From an uncultured Coprococcus sp. (GTDB lineage Bacteria; Bacillota; Clostridia; Lachnospirales; Lachnospiraceae), in NCBI GenBank assembly GCA_934277375.1, contig CAKQTZ010000003.1:1-64000 (forward strand): a DNA stretch of 64,000 nt, in the 5' to 3' direction. Each line of letters begins with the position of its first letter. The stretch's first letter is position 1. Of the stretch, positions 1 through 9,187 are shown piece after piece. A model generated the notes under the pieces. The model saw only the letters and a list, made by a program, of their open reading frames with translations. It had not been told where the DNA came from and did not search any database. The position numbers were made by a program, and so were the translations under genes.

Positions 1-3
1 TAT

Positions 4-75
4 GGTTCGTTGGTCAAGCGGCTAAGACGTCGCCCTCTCACGGCGAAAACAGGGGTTCGATTCCCCTACGAACTG
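4..75 (+). tRNA. tRNA-Glu (anticodon CTC)
   Basis: A full cloverleaf can be drawn: 7-bp acceptor stem (GGTTCGT with ACGAACT, first pair G-U), D arm GTC/GAC, anticodon stem TCGCC/GGCGA with loop CTCTCAC, so anticodon CTC, and T arm GGGGT/CCCCT with loop TTCGATT. The D loop and anticodon arm resemble Firmicute tRNA-Glu. CCA is not encoded; the base after the acceptor stem is G. Confidence 0.95.
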
Positions 76-77
76 CT

Positions 78-115
78 AAAAGCTGAAAATCAGTAAATGG
101 TTTTCAGCTTTTTTG
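78..115 (+). terminator. Terminator after tRNA-Glu
   Basis: AAAGCTGAAAA and TTTTCAGCTTT form a hairpin with an 11-nt loop, and the 3' arm runs into a T tract. It ends the tRNA transcript. Confidence 0.9.
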
Positions 116-196
116 ATTTGTGTAATTGTATGCATTTACTTTAATTGGCTGCATTTAATTAAATCGTAGTATCAGTTAAGAATTCAGATTTTCTGG

Positions 197-1429
197 TCAC
201 ACATTTTCCGCAATCTTGGTCACACCAACATATATCTGTGAGATCTTATACCATGTTTTATAGTCCGTCACCCCTGTGGCAGGCAGGTTGAATATCTGCT
301 GGAATTTCTTAACCGCATCTGCAGTGTTCTGCCCATATACTCCATCTACTGTCACAGAACCTATAGCCGGGTAGTTGAGTGATATGCGGGCCAGCTGTCT
401 CTGTAGCTGGGAAACTTTTTCACCGCTTGATCCGATGGTAAGTTCTTTTCCAGGATAGGAAGATGGAATGCCGGAGATAGTTTCTGAGGTGTTGATATAT
501 ATGGAATCACCATAATAATACCTCAGAATCTGGATGGCGGTAAGACCGTCATCGGCGAGAGATTTTGATCCCCATTGAGTCATCCAGCCGGGACAAGACA
601 CGCGGCGTCCATCACAATATTGGGTGAACAGCGGCTGTGATACATTTGGCTTTGACAGATAGTTGGCAAATATTTCATCAACTATCTGTGATACATTCTC
701 ATATATAGTAGCTCCGAACACCCATTTCTGGTCAAATGCGGTGTTGCTGGTGATAGTAAAGTCATATCCTTTTCCGCGGTACCATTCTGTATACACTCTG
801 TTTAATGTGAATGACTGAATAGCCAGGACATTTGCCGTGATGGCTGCATCTGGCCATGTAGAGTATATCTCATTACATGCGACATTCTTGATATATTCTT
901 TGTATGGAACATAGTAGTTGCTGGCGGTTGAGTCAGTGGGAGCTCCGTCGTGTACAACAATGGTTTCCGGGATCACAACCCGGCTCAGGACGATCCCACC
1001 GGATGGAGTGACTGGTTTGATCATATCCTCAGCAATCTTTGGAGGATATTGCTCCCAGAGAGTATGGGCGTCAAGTACAATTGGATTGGTGGAGCTTCCA
1101 TCCTCCGGAGTCATCTGTATGTTCTGGATACCATTTTCACCTGGGAGAATCTGAACCCCGGATATGAAGCGCTCATTATAGCCGGGTGCCGATACAAGAA
1201 CGTTGTATTCAGAGTATGGCTGGTTGTCACTTGGTTCCATGCTGTATTCCAGTGCAGGGGCTGGAAGCGATTCATCGATGACGATTCCATTTTCATCTGA
1301 TACATATTCCTCGGAGACAGAATCGGCGACCCCGGTCTGGCTTATGTATACAGATGCACCCTGTATAGGATAGCAGTTGTTATTGGTAATTTGAATTTTT
1401 AGTGAACCAACATTATTTGTAATTGCCAT
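197..1429 (-). CDS. SpoIID-like protein with C-terminal peptidoglycan-binding domain
   Basis: A 410-residue protein. Residues about 10-95 look like a carboxypeptidase-regulatory/CnaB-type beta sandwich. The middle (about 155-300) resembles the SpoIID/LytB amidase-enhancer domain (a VPYKEYIKNV start, then NEI and a run of conserved aromatics). The last 80 residues are a PG_binding_1 repeat (SSGEKVSQLQRQL, then VDGVYGQNTADAVKKFQ). There is no signal peptide, which would suit a spore-coat or mother-cell protein, but that is inference. The start was set at ATG 1429 because the GAGGAAG ribosome binding site lies just upstream and would fall inside the longer reading at 1444. It is transcribed divergently from the siroheme gene. 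The exact activity (glycan cleavage or only binding) cannot be read from the sequence. Confidence 0.7.
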   Translation of the reverse strand: MAITNNVGSLKIQITNNNCYPIQGASVYISQTGVADSVSEEYVSDENGIVIDESLPAPALEYSMEPSDNQPYSEYNVLVSAPGYNERFISGVQILPGENGIQNIQMTPEDGSSTNPIVLDAHTLWEQYPPKIAEDMIKPVTPSGGIVLSRVVIPETIVVHDGAPTDSTASNYYVPYKEYIKNVACNEIYSTWPDAAITANVLAIQSFTLNRVYTEWYRGKGYDFTITSNTAFDQKWVFGATIYENVSQIVDEIFANYLSKPNVSQPLFTQYCDGRRVSCPGWMTQWGSKSLADDGLTAIQILRYYYGDSIYINTSETISGIPSSYPGKELTIGSSGEKVSQLQRQLARISLNYPAIGSVTVDGVYGQNTADAVKKFQQIFNLPATGVTDYKTWYKISQIYVGVTKIAENV

Positions 1430-1554
1430 TTTCGACTTCCTCATTTATAATTCTATTCGGAGCTGCCGGAATATGTGCTTTGATGACAGAATGGGGCAGC
1501 TGTTTCATTTAAATATATGCAGAGACATTTTTTTTATTCGGAAGGAGATAAGAT

Positions 1555-2193
1555 ATGGCATACTTTCCAATGTACATTAATCTTGAAAGTAAAAAAGTCA
1601 TAGTTGTAGGAGGTGGCAAGGCAGCACTCAGAAAGATCAATTCGCTGCTGTATTTTGGTGCAAAGATTGCAGTTATAGCTCCAAAGGTGTGCGATGATAT
1701 AAAGGCGATAAAGGGTATAAATGTTCATGAGAGCAATGTGGCACTCGACATACTCCAGAATGCAGATATAGTAGTTGCGGCAACAAGAAGGGCAGATATA
1801 AATGCCAAGATCGGAACGTACTGTAATGACAGGGGAATAATGGTGAATGTATCCGATAACAAGGAGCTCAGCAGCTTTTTGTTCCCTGGAGTGATAGTAA
1901 GAGGAGATCTGGTGGTAGGCGTGACAACTGGAGGCAACAGCCAGGCGGTGTCAAAACAGATAAGAAATATGATAGACAGGATGATACCAGAAGAGTATGA
2001 GACACTGACAAGAAAGATGGGTGCATACACAGAGCTTGCAAGTGTGAACATCAAGAGTCCGGCTCTCAGGGAGGAAGCGCTTGATGAACTTGTCAAGAGT
2101 GCACTTTCAAATAAGTGTGTTCTTGACGATAAGAAGGCAAATAAGATTCTTGATAAATATTATCGAGAGGATGCAGCAAGAAGGAATGCATAA
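1555..2193 (+). CDS. Precorrin-2 dehydrogenase / sirohydrochlorin ferrochelatase family
   Basis: A 212-residue protein of the CysG N-terminal/Met8p/SirC family, which oxidises precorrin-2 to sirohydrochlorin with NAD and may insert iron to make siroheme. Evidence: an N-terminal Rossmann site VVGGGKAALRKI at residues about 17-28, the FPMYINLES opening typical of the family, a VSDNKELSSFLFPG segment near residue 100, and a helical C-terminal half. The ribosome binding site GGAAGGAG precedes ATG 1555. Members often sit with hemA or hem/cob genes; here the gene stands alone between a spore-type gene and the rimP operon. Whether it also chelates iron is not visible. Confidence 0.85.
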   Translation: MAYFPMYINLESKKVIVVGGGKAALRKINSLLYFGAKIAVIAPKVCDDIKAIKGINVHESNVALDILQNADIVVAATRRADINAKIGTYCNDRGIMVNVSDNKELSSFLFPGVIVRGDLVVGVTTGGNSQAVSKQIRNMIDRMIPEEYETLTRKMGAYTELASVNIKSPALREEALDELVKSALSNKCVLDDKKANKILDKYYREDAARRNA

Positions 2194-2262
2194 TTAGTCA
2201 GAGTATTGTCAAATTAGTATTGCAACAGCAGTAAAAACTTAAATATTTGTGAATATTTGTAC

Positions 2263-2290
2263 TTGAATTATCTGATAATTATGATACAAT
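2263..2290 (+). promoter_or_regulatory. Promoter of the rimP-nusA-infB operon
   Basis: TTGAAT at 2263-2268 and TACAAT at 2285-2290, spaced 16 bp, resemble a housekeeping sigma-A promoter. The predicted start near 2297 gives a leader of about 115 nt before rimP. Confidence 0.6.
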
Positions 2291-2316
2291 AAACAAGATT
2301 GTTATAGAATGCAGCA

Positions 2317-2342
2317 TGAGAGTGGGCCAAGGCCCACTCTCA
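2317..2342 (+). promoter_or_regulatory. Leader hairpin upstream of rimP
   Basis: TGAGAGTGGG and CCCACTCTCA are perfectly complementary, and the loop CCAAGG is itself self-complementary. No T tract follows, so it is not a simple terminator. It lies in the operon leader about 70 nt before rimP and could be a processing site, a stabiliser or a protein-binding site. Confidence 0.65.
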
Positions 2343-2411
2343 ATTGTTGTGTGGGTATTATTTGTACAGGTTTACCTGTTAGGTGGCAGAAGAACATAGA
2401 AAGGTGGTCGT

Positions 2412-2879
2412 ATTACGAAGAGAGCAGATATTGAAGCAAAAACAGTTGAACTGGTAACACCGATCATTGAGGCTAACAGCCTTGAGCTGGTTGATGTGGA
2501 GTATGTAAAGGAAGGCAGTGACTATTATCTCAGGATATATGCCGACAAGGAAGGTGGCATAACCATAAACGATTGTGAGATAGTTAACAGAGCACTTGGA
2601 GATTTGCTTGACAAGGATGATTATATAGATGACGCCTACATACTGGAGGTCAGCTCTCCTGGGCTTACAAGGCCGCTCAAAAAGGAGAATGACTTCAGAA
2701 GAAGTGTAGGTAAGCTTGTTGAAGTCAAGACATTTGCCAAGGTGAATGGAGCCAAAGAGTTTGAGGGCGTTCTCAAGGCATACGATGATGATACGGTCAC
2801 TATAGAAATTGAAGATGGATTAGAATTAACAATATCGAGAAAAGATATTTCAATGATACGTTTAGCATTTGTGTATTAG
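2412..2879 (+). CDS. rimP: Ribosome maturation factor RimP, apparent AUU start
   Basis: RimP binds the 30S precursor and helps it mature. The conserved protein begins at ITKRADIEAK, giving 155 residues, the usual family length. The family segments EYVKEGSDYYLRIY, KEGGITINDCE and EVSSPGLTRPL are present. In this frame a TAG lies at 2397-2399 and no ATG, GTG or TTG occurs before GTG 2496, which would remove 28 conserved residues. A ribosome binding site AAGGTGG at 2401-2407 sits 4 nt before ATT 2412. The best reading is therefore translation from AUU, as for infC. It is the first gene of the operon, 23 nt before nusA. The alternative is a GTG 2496 start giving a truncated protein. Confidence 0.85.
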   Translation: MTKRADIEAKTVELVTPIIEANSLELVDVEYVKEGSDYYLRIYADKEGGITINDCEIVNRALGDLLDKDDYIDDAYILEVSSPGLTRPLKKENDFRRSVGKLVEVKTFAKVNGAKEFEGVLKAYDDDTVTIEIEDGLELTISRKDISMIRLAFVY

Positions 2880-2902
2880 AATCAGAGTAGGAGGATAAAA
2901 AG

Positions 2903-4093
2903 GTGTCAGAGATTATTGAAGCGTTGAATCAGTTAGAGAAGGAGAGAAATATCAGCAAGGATGTATTGCTTGAGGCAATAGAGAGATCGCTTAAGACAGC
3001 ATGCAAGAAAGACTTTGATACTGACGAGAATATAACTGTTTCACTTGACAGAGAGACAGGTGAATGTCATGTATACGCAGCCAAAGAAGTCGTGGAGGAG
3101 GTAACAAGACCTGCATGTGAGATATCACTAGAGCAGGCTAAGATGTTAAACAGCAGATATGAGCTGGGAGACACGGTGAATGTAGAGATAACCACAAAGA
3201 ACTTTGGAAGAATCGCAGCACAGCGCGCGAGAAACGTCATTGTTCAGGCGATAAATGAGAATGAGAGAGCTGCCATATACGATCATTTCCATATGAAGGA
3301 GAGAGATATCGTAACAGGTGTTGTCCAGAGACAGGTGGGTGACAGTGTGAATGTAAGTCTGGATGATAAGACTGAGGCACTTTTAAAGCCATCAGAGATG
3401 ATCGAGGGCGAAAAATATGAGAGAGGCGACAGGATCAAGCTGTATATAACAGAAGTTAAGAAGACAAATAAGGGACCTAAGATCACAGTGTCAAGAACAC
3501 ATCCTGAGCTTGTCAAGAGACTTTTTGAAAAGGAAGTTACTGAGATCGCAGACGGTACAGTGGAGATCAAGAGCTTCTGCCGTGAGGCTGGATCAAGATC
3601 CAAGATCGCTGTATGGTCAAATGATGAGAACGTGGATGCTGTAGGAGCGTGCGTAGGAATCAATGGAGACAGAGTAAATGCGGTTGTAGCAGATCTCAAT
3701 GGAGAGAAGATTGATATCATACCGTGGAGTGAGAATCCAGCGGAGTTTATATACAATGCACTCAGCCCTTCAGATGTTGAGGATGTATCAGTTGATCTTG
3801 ATGAGAAGAGCGCATTTGTGGTTGTTCCTGACACTCAGCTTTCACTTGCTATAGGAAAGAAGGGACAGAATGCCCGCCTTGCAGCAAAGCTCACAGGATA
3901 TAAGATCGACATTAAGAGCCATTCAAAGGCAAAAGAGATGGGTTATTTTGACGAGCATCCTGAGGATGAGTACGATGAGGATTTTGCCCCATATAATGAT
4001 GGAGAATATTATGATGAAGTAAGTGAGGATGAGAAATCCGGAGCAGATTCATTTGACATAGATGAAACACAGGATACAAACGACGAAGAGTAA
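2903..4093 (+). CDS. nusA: Transcription termination/antitermination factor NusA
   Basis: NusA binds RNA polymerase and modulates pausing, termination and antitermination. The 396-residue protein has the N-terminal polymerase-binding domain (about 1-130), an S1 domain (about 133-200), then KH domains, the second visible as LSLAIGKKGQNARLAAKLTG around 312-331. A strongly acidic tail (about 350-396, many Asp/Glu) follows, as in some Clostridia. The start is GTG with GGAGG at 2891-2895. It follows rimP and precedes rnpM-ylxQ-infB, the standard order. Confidence 0.97.
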   Translation: MSEIIEALNQLEKERNISKDVLLEAIERSLKTACKKDFDTDENITVSLDRETGECHVYAAKEVVEEVTRPACEISLEQAKMLNSRYELGDTVNVEITTKNFGRIAAQRARNVIVQAINENERAAIYDHFHMKERDIVTGVVQRQVGDSVNVSLDDKTEALLKPSEMIEGEKYERGDRIKLYITEVKKTNKGPKITVSRTHPELVKRLFEKEVTEIADGTVEIKSFCREAGSRSKIAVWSNDENVDAVGACVGINGDRVNAVVADLNGEKIDIIPWSENPAEFIYNALSPSDVEDVSVDLDEKSAFVVVPDTQLSLAIGKKGQNARLAAKLTGYKIDIKSHSKAKEMGYFDEHPEDEYDEDFAPYNDGEYYDEVSEDEKSGADSFDIDETQDTNDEE

Positions 4094-4164
4094 TCATTTG
4101 CATTGATGTCTCTTGGTTGTCGCACCACGGTGGTGGCACATGATAAGAAATAGGGAGTGATGAG

Positions 4165-4431
4165 ATGGCAAAGAAGATACCTCTGAGGCAATGCCTTGGA
4201 TGCCGTGAGATGATCCCTAAGAGTCAATTGATAAGAATAGTTAGAAATAACGAAGGCGAGTTTGCAGTTGACCTTACGGGCAAGATGAACGGAAGAGGCG
4301 CTTATATATGTAAGAAATCTGAGTGCTTTAGAAAGGCTGTTGGAAGCAAGGCGCTTGAGAGATCCTTCAAAGTGAGCATACCTGCTGAGGTGTACGAACA
4401 ATTAGACAAGGAGCTGCAGAATATTGAATAA
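4165..4431 (+). CDS. rnpM: RNase P modulator RnpM (YlxR, DUF448)
   Basis: An 88-residue basic protein of the YlxR family; B. subtilis YlxR/RnpM binds RNase P RNA and modulates its activity. The signature is visible: PLRQCLGCREM near the N-terminus, LIRIVRN, then GRGAYIC followed by a conserved Cys and Lys pattern. The start ATG 4165 has GGGAGTGATG upstream. It overlaps the next gene by 8 nt, indicating translational coupling. Confidence 0.9.
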   Translation: MAKKIPLRQCLGCREMIPKSQLIRIVRNNEGEFAVDLTGKMNGRGAYICKKSECFRKAVGSKALERSFKVSIPAEVYEQLDKELQNIE

Positions 4432-4747
4432 CAATAAGATCTACTCGATGATTTCTCTGTGTGCCAGAGCCAGAAGGCTGTGTAGTGGCAACTTCTCAGT
4501 AGAGAGAGCAGTTAAGAATCAGAGTGCATATGTTGTCATAGTGGCAAAGGATGCATCTGACAATACGAAGAAACTTTTCGACCAGAAATGTAACTATTAT
4601 AAGATTCCTTATTATGAGTACGGAACTAAGGAAGAACTTGGCAGGTACAGTGGCAATGAGATGAGAACATCTATAGCTATACTTGACGAGGGATTCGGGA
4701 ATCAGATCATTAAGTACATGAATGTAAATGAAAACATGGAGGTGTAA
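4424..4747 (+). CDS. ylxQ: L7Ae-family RNA-binding protein YlxQ
   Basis: A 107-residue protein of the L7Ae/L30e/S12e/Gadd45 fold, predicted to bind kink-turn RNA. The motif KNQSAYVVIVAKDASDNTKK at about 26-45 matches the family. It starts at TTG 4424 inside the end of rnpM (8-nt overlap), with AAGGAG about 14 nt upstream, and ends 3 nt before infB. The role in bacteria is not well defined; the operon context points to ribosome or RNase P function. Confidence 0.88.
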   Translation: MNNNKIYSMISLCARARRLCSGNFSVERAVKNQSAYVVIVAKDASDNTKKLFDQKCNYYKIPYYEYGTKEELGRYSGNEMRTSIAILDEGFGNQIIKYMNVNENMEV

Positions 4748-4750
4748 CAT

Positions 4751-7639
4751 TTGGCTAAAATCAGAGTACACGAATTATCAAAACAGTTGAATATATCAAA
4801 TAAAGATATTATAGATACACTTGGAGCCAGAGGAATAGAGATCAAGAGTCATATGTCCAATCTTGATGATTCTATGGTTGGAATTATCAAGGCAAAGTAT
4901 GGCGCAAAGCAGGAACAGAGTAAGGTGGAGGCTGCAAAGCCTGCGGCACCAAAGCAGGAGCCTGTGAAACCTGTGGCAGCTACAGCCCCAAAACAGGAGC
5001 AGGTAAAGCAGGAGACTGTTAAGCCTGCAGCTCCAAAACAGAATCCTGCAAAGGAGGATGGAGCACCTGCAAGACAGGGATCAGGAAACCATGTAAGATT
5101 TGCCAGAGAGGATAGAAATGGCGGAAAAATGAACAACGGTAACAGAGTCAGATTTAACAATGACAGACAGGGCGGTACCGACAGAGCAAGATTCAGCAAT
5201 GACAGGAATCAGGGCGACAGACCAAGATTCAGCAGAGATGGCCAGGAAGGCAGGAATCAGGGTGACAGACCAAGATTCAGCAGAGATGGTCAGGGCGACA
5301 GACCAAGGTTTAACAGAGATGGCCAGGGCGACAGAAATCAGGGCGACAGGAATCAGGGTGACAGACCAAGATTTAACAGAGATGGCCAGGGCGACAGACC
5401 AAGGTTTAACAGAGATGGCCAGGGCGACAGGAATCAGGGTGACAGACCAAGATTTAACAGGGACGGTCAGGAAGGCAGACCAAGGTTTAACAGAGATGGC
5501 CAGGGTGACAGAAACCAGGGCGGCGGACGCTTTGGCAGAGACGGCGGCGACAGAAATCAGGGTGGAAGAGGCTTTAACAGAGATGGTGGAAACCGTTTCA
5601 GCAATCGTGTAAATATCCCATTTGGCAAGGATGATGAGGATGACAGCCCAGCTCAGAAGAGAGCACCATTCAAGAGAGACCGCAAGGATTTCGATGCCAA
5701 GGAGATGCCAGGCAAGGATTTAAAGAGTCAGAATAGAGATAACTACAACAGAGATAAGAACAAGCCACGAAAGGGCAATAGAAGATCACCTGAGGAGGTT
5801 GAGGCTGATATCAGCAGACTTGCCAAGAATGTGAAGAACAAGCCACAGAAGAAGCAGCAGGCTCCGCAGGAGGATCCGGATGCAATCAGAACTATCACCC
5901 TTCCTGAGGTTGTAACACTCAAGGAGCTGGCTGATGCGGTAAAGACTCCTGTAACAGCACTTATCAAGAAGCTGTTCCTCGCTGGCAAGATGGTCAATGT
6001 GAACTCAGAGCTTCCATTTGATGAGGCTTCAGAGATCGCACTTGAGTACAACTGCATAGCTGAGGAAGAGGAGAAGGTAGATGTGATCGAGGAGCTCCTT
6101 AAGGAGGATGAAGAGGACGAGAAGGATATGGTTTCAAGACCTCCTGTAGTCTGCGTTATGGGTCATGTTGATCATGGTAAGACATCACTCCTTGATGCTA
6201 TCAGACAGACAAAGGTAACATCAGGTGAGGCTGGTGGAATCACACAGGCCATAGGTGCATCAGTTGTCGATGTAAATGGCCAGACTATAACATTCCTTGA
6301 TACTCCTGGACATGAGGCGTTCACAGCAATGCGTATGCGTGGTGCACAGAGTACAGATATCGCTATCCTTGTTGTAGCTGCCGATGATGGTGTAATGCCA
6401 CAGACTATCGAGGCTATCAACCATGCAAAGGCTGCAGGAATCGAGATCATAGTAGCGATCAACAAGATCGATAAGGAAAGCGCCAATATAGAGAGAGTTA
6501 AGCAGGAGCTTACAGAGTATGAGCTTATCCCAGAGGATTGGGGCGGTTCAACAATATTCTGTCCTGTATCTGCACATACTAAGGAAGGTATTGACAATCT
6601 CCTTGAGATGATCCTCCTCACAGCGGATGTGCTTGAACTTAAGGCAAATCCTAACAGAAAGGCAAGAGGTATCGTCATCGAGGCTGAGCTTGACAAGGGA
6701 CGCGGACCTGTTGCAACAATGCTTGTACAGAAGGGTACACTCCATGTTGGAGATTACATCGCTGTCGGAGCGTCACACGGTAAGGTACGTGCCATGACCA
6801 ACTCAAGAGGTGAGAGAGTTACAGAGGCTCTTCCATCAACACCTGTACAGATACAGGGTCTCAACACAGTTCCTGATGCAGGCGAGATATTCATGGCAGT
6901 TGACAATGAGAAGGAAGCAAGAACCATATCAGAGACATACATCTCACAGGGTAAGGAGAAGCTTCTTGCAGATACAAAGCAGAGAATGTCACTTGACGAC
7001 CTGTACAGCCAGATCCAGGCCGGCAACCTCAAGGAGCTCAAGATCATCATCAAGGCAGATGTACAGGGTTCAGTTGAGGCCGTTAAGCAGAGTCTCTTAA
7101 AGCTCTCAAATGACGAGGTCGTTATCAAGTGTATACATGCAGGTGTAGGTGCTATCAACGAGTCAGATATAATTCTTGCATCAGCATCAAATGCCATCGT
7201 AATCGGTTTCAACATCAGACCGGATGCGAGAGCAAAGGATATGGCTGACAGCGAGGGTGTAGATGTTCGTCTGTACAGAGTCATTTACAATGCAATAGAG
7301 GATATTGATTCAGCAATGAAGGGTATGCTTGATCCTATATATGAGGAGAAGGTCATCGGACACGCAGAGATCAGACAGACATACAAGGCTTCTGGTATCG
7401 GTGTCATTGCCGGTTCATATGTTCTCGACGGAACAATCAACAGAAACTGCAGCGTAAGGATCACCAGAGAGGGCAATCTTATATTTGAAGGAAAGCTTGC
7501 TTCACTCAAGAGATTCAAGGATGATGTCAAGGAAGTTAAGTCCGGCTTTGAGTGTGGTATGGTATTCGAGAACTTCCAGGACGTTGCAGAGGAAGATCAG
7601 ATAGAGGCATACGAGATGGTAGAGGTGCCTAGAAAGTAG
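4751..7639 (+). CDS. infB: Translation initiation factor IF-2
   Basis: The GTPase that places initiator tRNA on the 30S subunit. At 962 residues it has an IF2_N helical domain (1-52), a Lys/Ala/Pro linker, a low-complexity Arg/Gly/Asp/Gln/Asn repeat block (about 148-285, units like [14 protein letters not shown]), a second IF2_N domain (about 383-430), the G domain with GHVDHGKT (about 471-478), DTPGHEAF (about 516) and NKID (about 570), and the C-terminal beta barrels and initiator-tRNA-binding domain. The start is TTG 4751, with GGAGGTG 5 nt upstream. The repeat block is far longer than in B. subtilis IF2 and predicted disordered. Confidence 0.98.
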   Translation: MAKIRVHELSKQLNISNKDIIDTLGARGIEIKSHMSNLDDSMVGIIKAKYGAKQEQSKVEAAKPAAPKQEPVKPVAATAPKQEQVKQETVKPAAPKQNPAKEDGAPARQGSGNHVRFAREDRNGGKMNNGNRVRFNNDRQGGTDRARFSNDRNQGDRPRFSRDGQEGRNQGDRPRFSRDGQGDRPRFNRDGQGDRNQGDRNQGDRPRFNRDGQGDRPRFNRDGQGDRNQGDRPRFNRDGQEGRPRFNRDGQGDRNQGGGRFGRDGGDRNQGGRGFNRDGGNRFSNRVNIPFGKDDEDDSPAQKRAPFKRDRKDFDAKEMPGKDLKSQNRDNYNRDKNKPRKGNRRSPEEVEADISRLAKNVKNKPQKKQQAPQEDPDAIRTITLPEVVTLKELADAVKTPVTALIKKLFLAGKMVNVNSELPFDEASEIALEYNCIAEEEEKVDVIEELLKEDEEDEKDMVSRPPVVCVMGHVDHGKTSLLDAIRQTKVTSGEAGGITQAIGASVVDVNGQTITFLDTPGHEAFTAMRMRGAQSTDIAILVVAADDGVMPQTIEAINHAKAAGIEIIVAINKIDKESANIERVKQELTEYELIPEDWGGSTIFCPVSAHTKEGIDNLLEMILLTADVLELKANPNRKARGIVIEAELDKGRGPVATMLVQKGTLHVGDYIAVGASHGKVRAMTNSRGERVTEALPSTPVQIQGLNTVPDAGEIFMAVDNEKEARTISETYISQGKEKLLADTKQRMSLDDLYSQIQAGNLKELKIIIKADVQGSVEAVKQSLLKLSNDEVVIKCIHAGVGAINESDIILASASNAIVIGFNIRPDARAKDMADSEGVDVRLYRVIYNAIEDIDSAMKGMLDPIYEEKVIGHAEIRQTYKASGIGVIAGSYVLDGTINRNCSVRITREGNLIFEGKLASLKRFKDDVKEVKSGFECGMVFENFQDVAEEDQIEAYEMVEVPRK

Positions 7640-7647
7640 TAATAGAT

Positions 7648-8061
7648 ATGAGAAAAAACAGTGTAAAGAATAACAGGATCAACGGTGAGGTCCAGAGAGA
7701 ACTCAGCAGGATCATCAGCCGTGAGATCAAGGATCCAAGAATATCACCTATGACTTCGGTTGTTGATGTGGTTGTCACACCTGATCTCAAGTTCTGTAAG
7801 GCATATATCAGTGTCCTGGGTGACCAGGATGCTGTGGACGCCACATTTGCCGGACTGAACAGTGCTATGGGTTATATAAGAAGGGAACTTGCGCACTCAG
7901 TGAACCTGCGCAACACACCGGAGATAACATTTATCATGGATCAGTCCATAGAGTATGGTGTCAGCATGTCTCACAAGATAGATGAGGCTCTTGGAAAGCA
8001 TGGCGATGCAGAAGAGAATACAGACGTAGACGCAGAGAGCGTAGATGAGTCTGAAGAGTAG
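7648..8061 (+). CDS. rbfA: 30S ribosome-binding factor RbfA
   Basis: RbfA binds the 30S precursor near the 16S 5' helix and promotes late maturation. The 137-residue protein shows the KH-type core: RINGEVQRELSRIISREIKD at the start, DVVVTPDLKFCKAYISVLG and the later PEITFIMDQSIEYG. It carries an extra acidic tail (last 25 residues). It starts 8 nt after infB and is almost certainly cotranscribed. Confidence 0.96.
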   Translation: MRKNSVKNNRINGEVQRELSRIISREIKDPRISPMTSVVDVVVTPDLKFCKAYISVLGDQDAVDATFAGLNSAMGYIRRELAHSVNLRNTPEITFIMDQSIEYGVSMSHKIDEALGKHGDAEENTDVDAESVDESEE

Positions 8062-8154
8062 GATGTTTTAAGTCGCACAGGTGCGCGGACATATGTTATG
8101 ATGTGTACCTGTGAAGATAGTCACAAAATATGAGAATAAAAAAGGAGGTATATC

Positions 8155-9102
8155 ATGAACGATCTTATAAGGGAGATAGAGAACGCGGACAGCATAGTCA
8201 TAACAGGACATATCAATCCTGATGGTGACTGCATAGGTTCAACACTTGGAATGTACAACTATATTACAAGCAATTATCCTGACAAGAGGGTTCAGGTATA
8301 TCTTCAGGAATTCCCGGATGTATTCATGTTCCTGAATGGTGCAGACAAGGTTAAGTATGAGGCAGATGATGAGATTTATGATCTGTTCATGTCACTTGAC
8401 TGCGGAGATATGGACAGATTCACACCATTTGTCAGATATTATGAGACTGCGAAGAGAACTCTGTGCATAGATCATCATGTGTCCAACAAAGGCTTTGGTG
8501 ATGTGTGTTATGTGGAGCCGGATGCGTGCTCCGCTGCAGAAGCGATATTCAAGCTCCTTGACGCAGATAAGATCAATCAGCAGTGCGCAGAGTGTCTGTA
8601 TACCGGAATAGTCCATGACACAGGAGTGTTCAAACACAGCAATACTACAAGGGCAGCCATGACCATAGCGGGAATCCTTATAGAGAAGGGGGCAAGACCA
8701 AGCTTTGTCATAGATGAGACCTTCTACAAGAAGACGCTCATACAGAACAAGCTTCTGGGCTATGCTCTTCTCAATATGAAGCAGTTTGCAAATGGTAGGA
8801 TAACCCACACCCTTTTGACAAAGGAGGACTTTGACAGATTTGGTGCCAGCAAGATGGATACGGATGGAATAGTGGATCAGCTCAGACTGACATCAGGTAC
8901 TGAGGTTGCTTTCTTCATGTATCAGGCTGGTGAGGATAATTACAAGATATCCCTCAGGGCAAATGATATCGTGAACGTGAGTGAGATCGCGTGCAGTCAC
9001 GGCGGTGGCGGCCATGTGAAGGCTGCAGGCTGCAATATGTCAGGTGATCCGGAAAAGATCGTAGCTGAGATCGTGGCAGATATAGAGAAACAGCTTGGCT
9101 GA
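8155..9102 (+). CDS. nrnA: DHH-family oligoribonuclease/pAp phosphatase (NrnA-like)
   Basis: A bifunctional nanoRNase and pAp phosphatase of the DHH/DHHA1 family. Visible motifs: GHINPDGDCIGS (residues about 18-29, metal ligands), LDCGD near 82, the DHH signature in CIDHHVSN (about 103-110), and the C-terminal DHHA1 SHGGGGHVKAAG. The length of 315 residues is typical. The strong ribosome binding site AAAGGAGG precedes ATG 8155. Its position between rbfA and truB is the usual Clostridial order. Confidence 0.93.
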   Translation: MNDLIREIENADSIVITGHINPDGDCIGSTLGMYNYITSNYPDKRVQVYLQEFPDVFMFLNGADKVKYEADDEIYDLFMSLDCGDMDRFTPFVRYYETAKRTLCIDHHVSNKGFGDVCYVEPDACSAAEAIFKLLDADKINQQCAECLYTGIVHDTGVFKHSNTTRAAMTIAGILIEKGARPSFVIDETFYKKTLIQNKLLGYALLNMKQFANGRITHTLLTKEDFDRFGASKMDTDGIVDQLRLTSGTEVAFFMYQAGEDNYKISLRANDIVNVSEIACSHGGGGHVKAAGCNMSGDPEKIVAEIVADIEKQLG

Positions 9103-9187
9103 TCGATCACAGAAAAGATGTGCTTAAGAACAGGAGCTGTTGCGGCGGACTGCAGTAAAAGAGTTTGGATAGGATTAAAAAACAGTT

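Noticed and set aside
950-1300. Plus-strand frame opposite the SpoIID-like gene
   Set aside because: It has no ribosome binding site or family features and lies wholly within a well-supported minus-strand gene.
5160-5612. Overlapping +2 frame across the IF2 repeats
   Set aside because: Its repetitive [15 protein letters not shown] sequence is just the repeat DNA of infB read in another frame.
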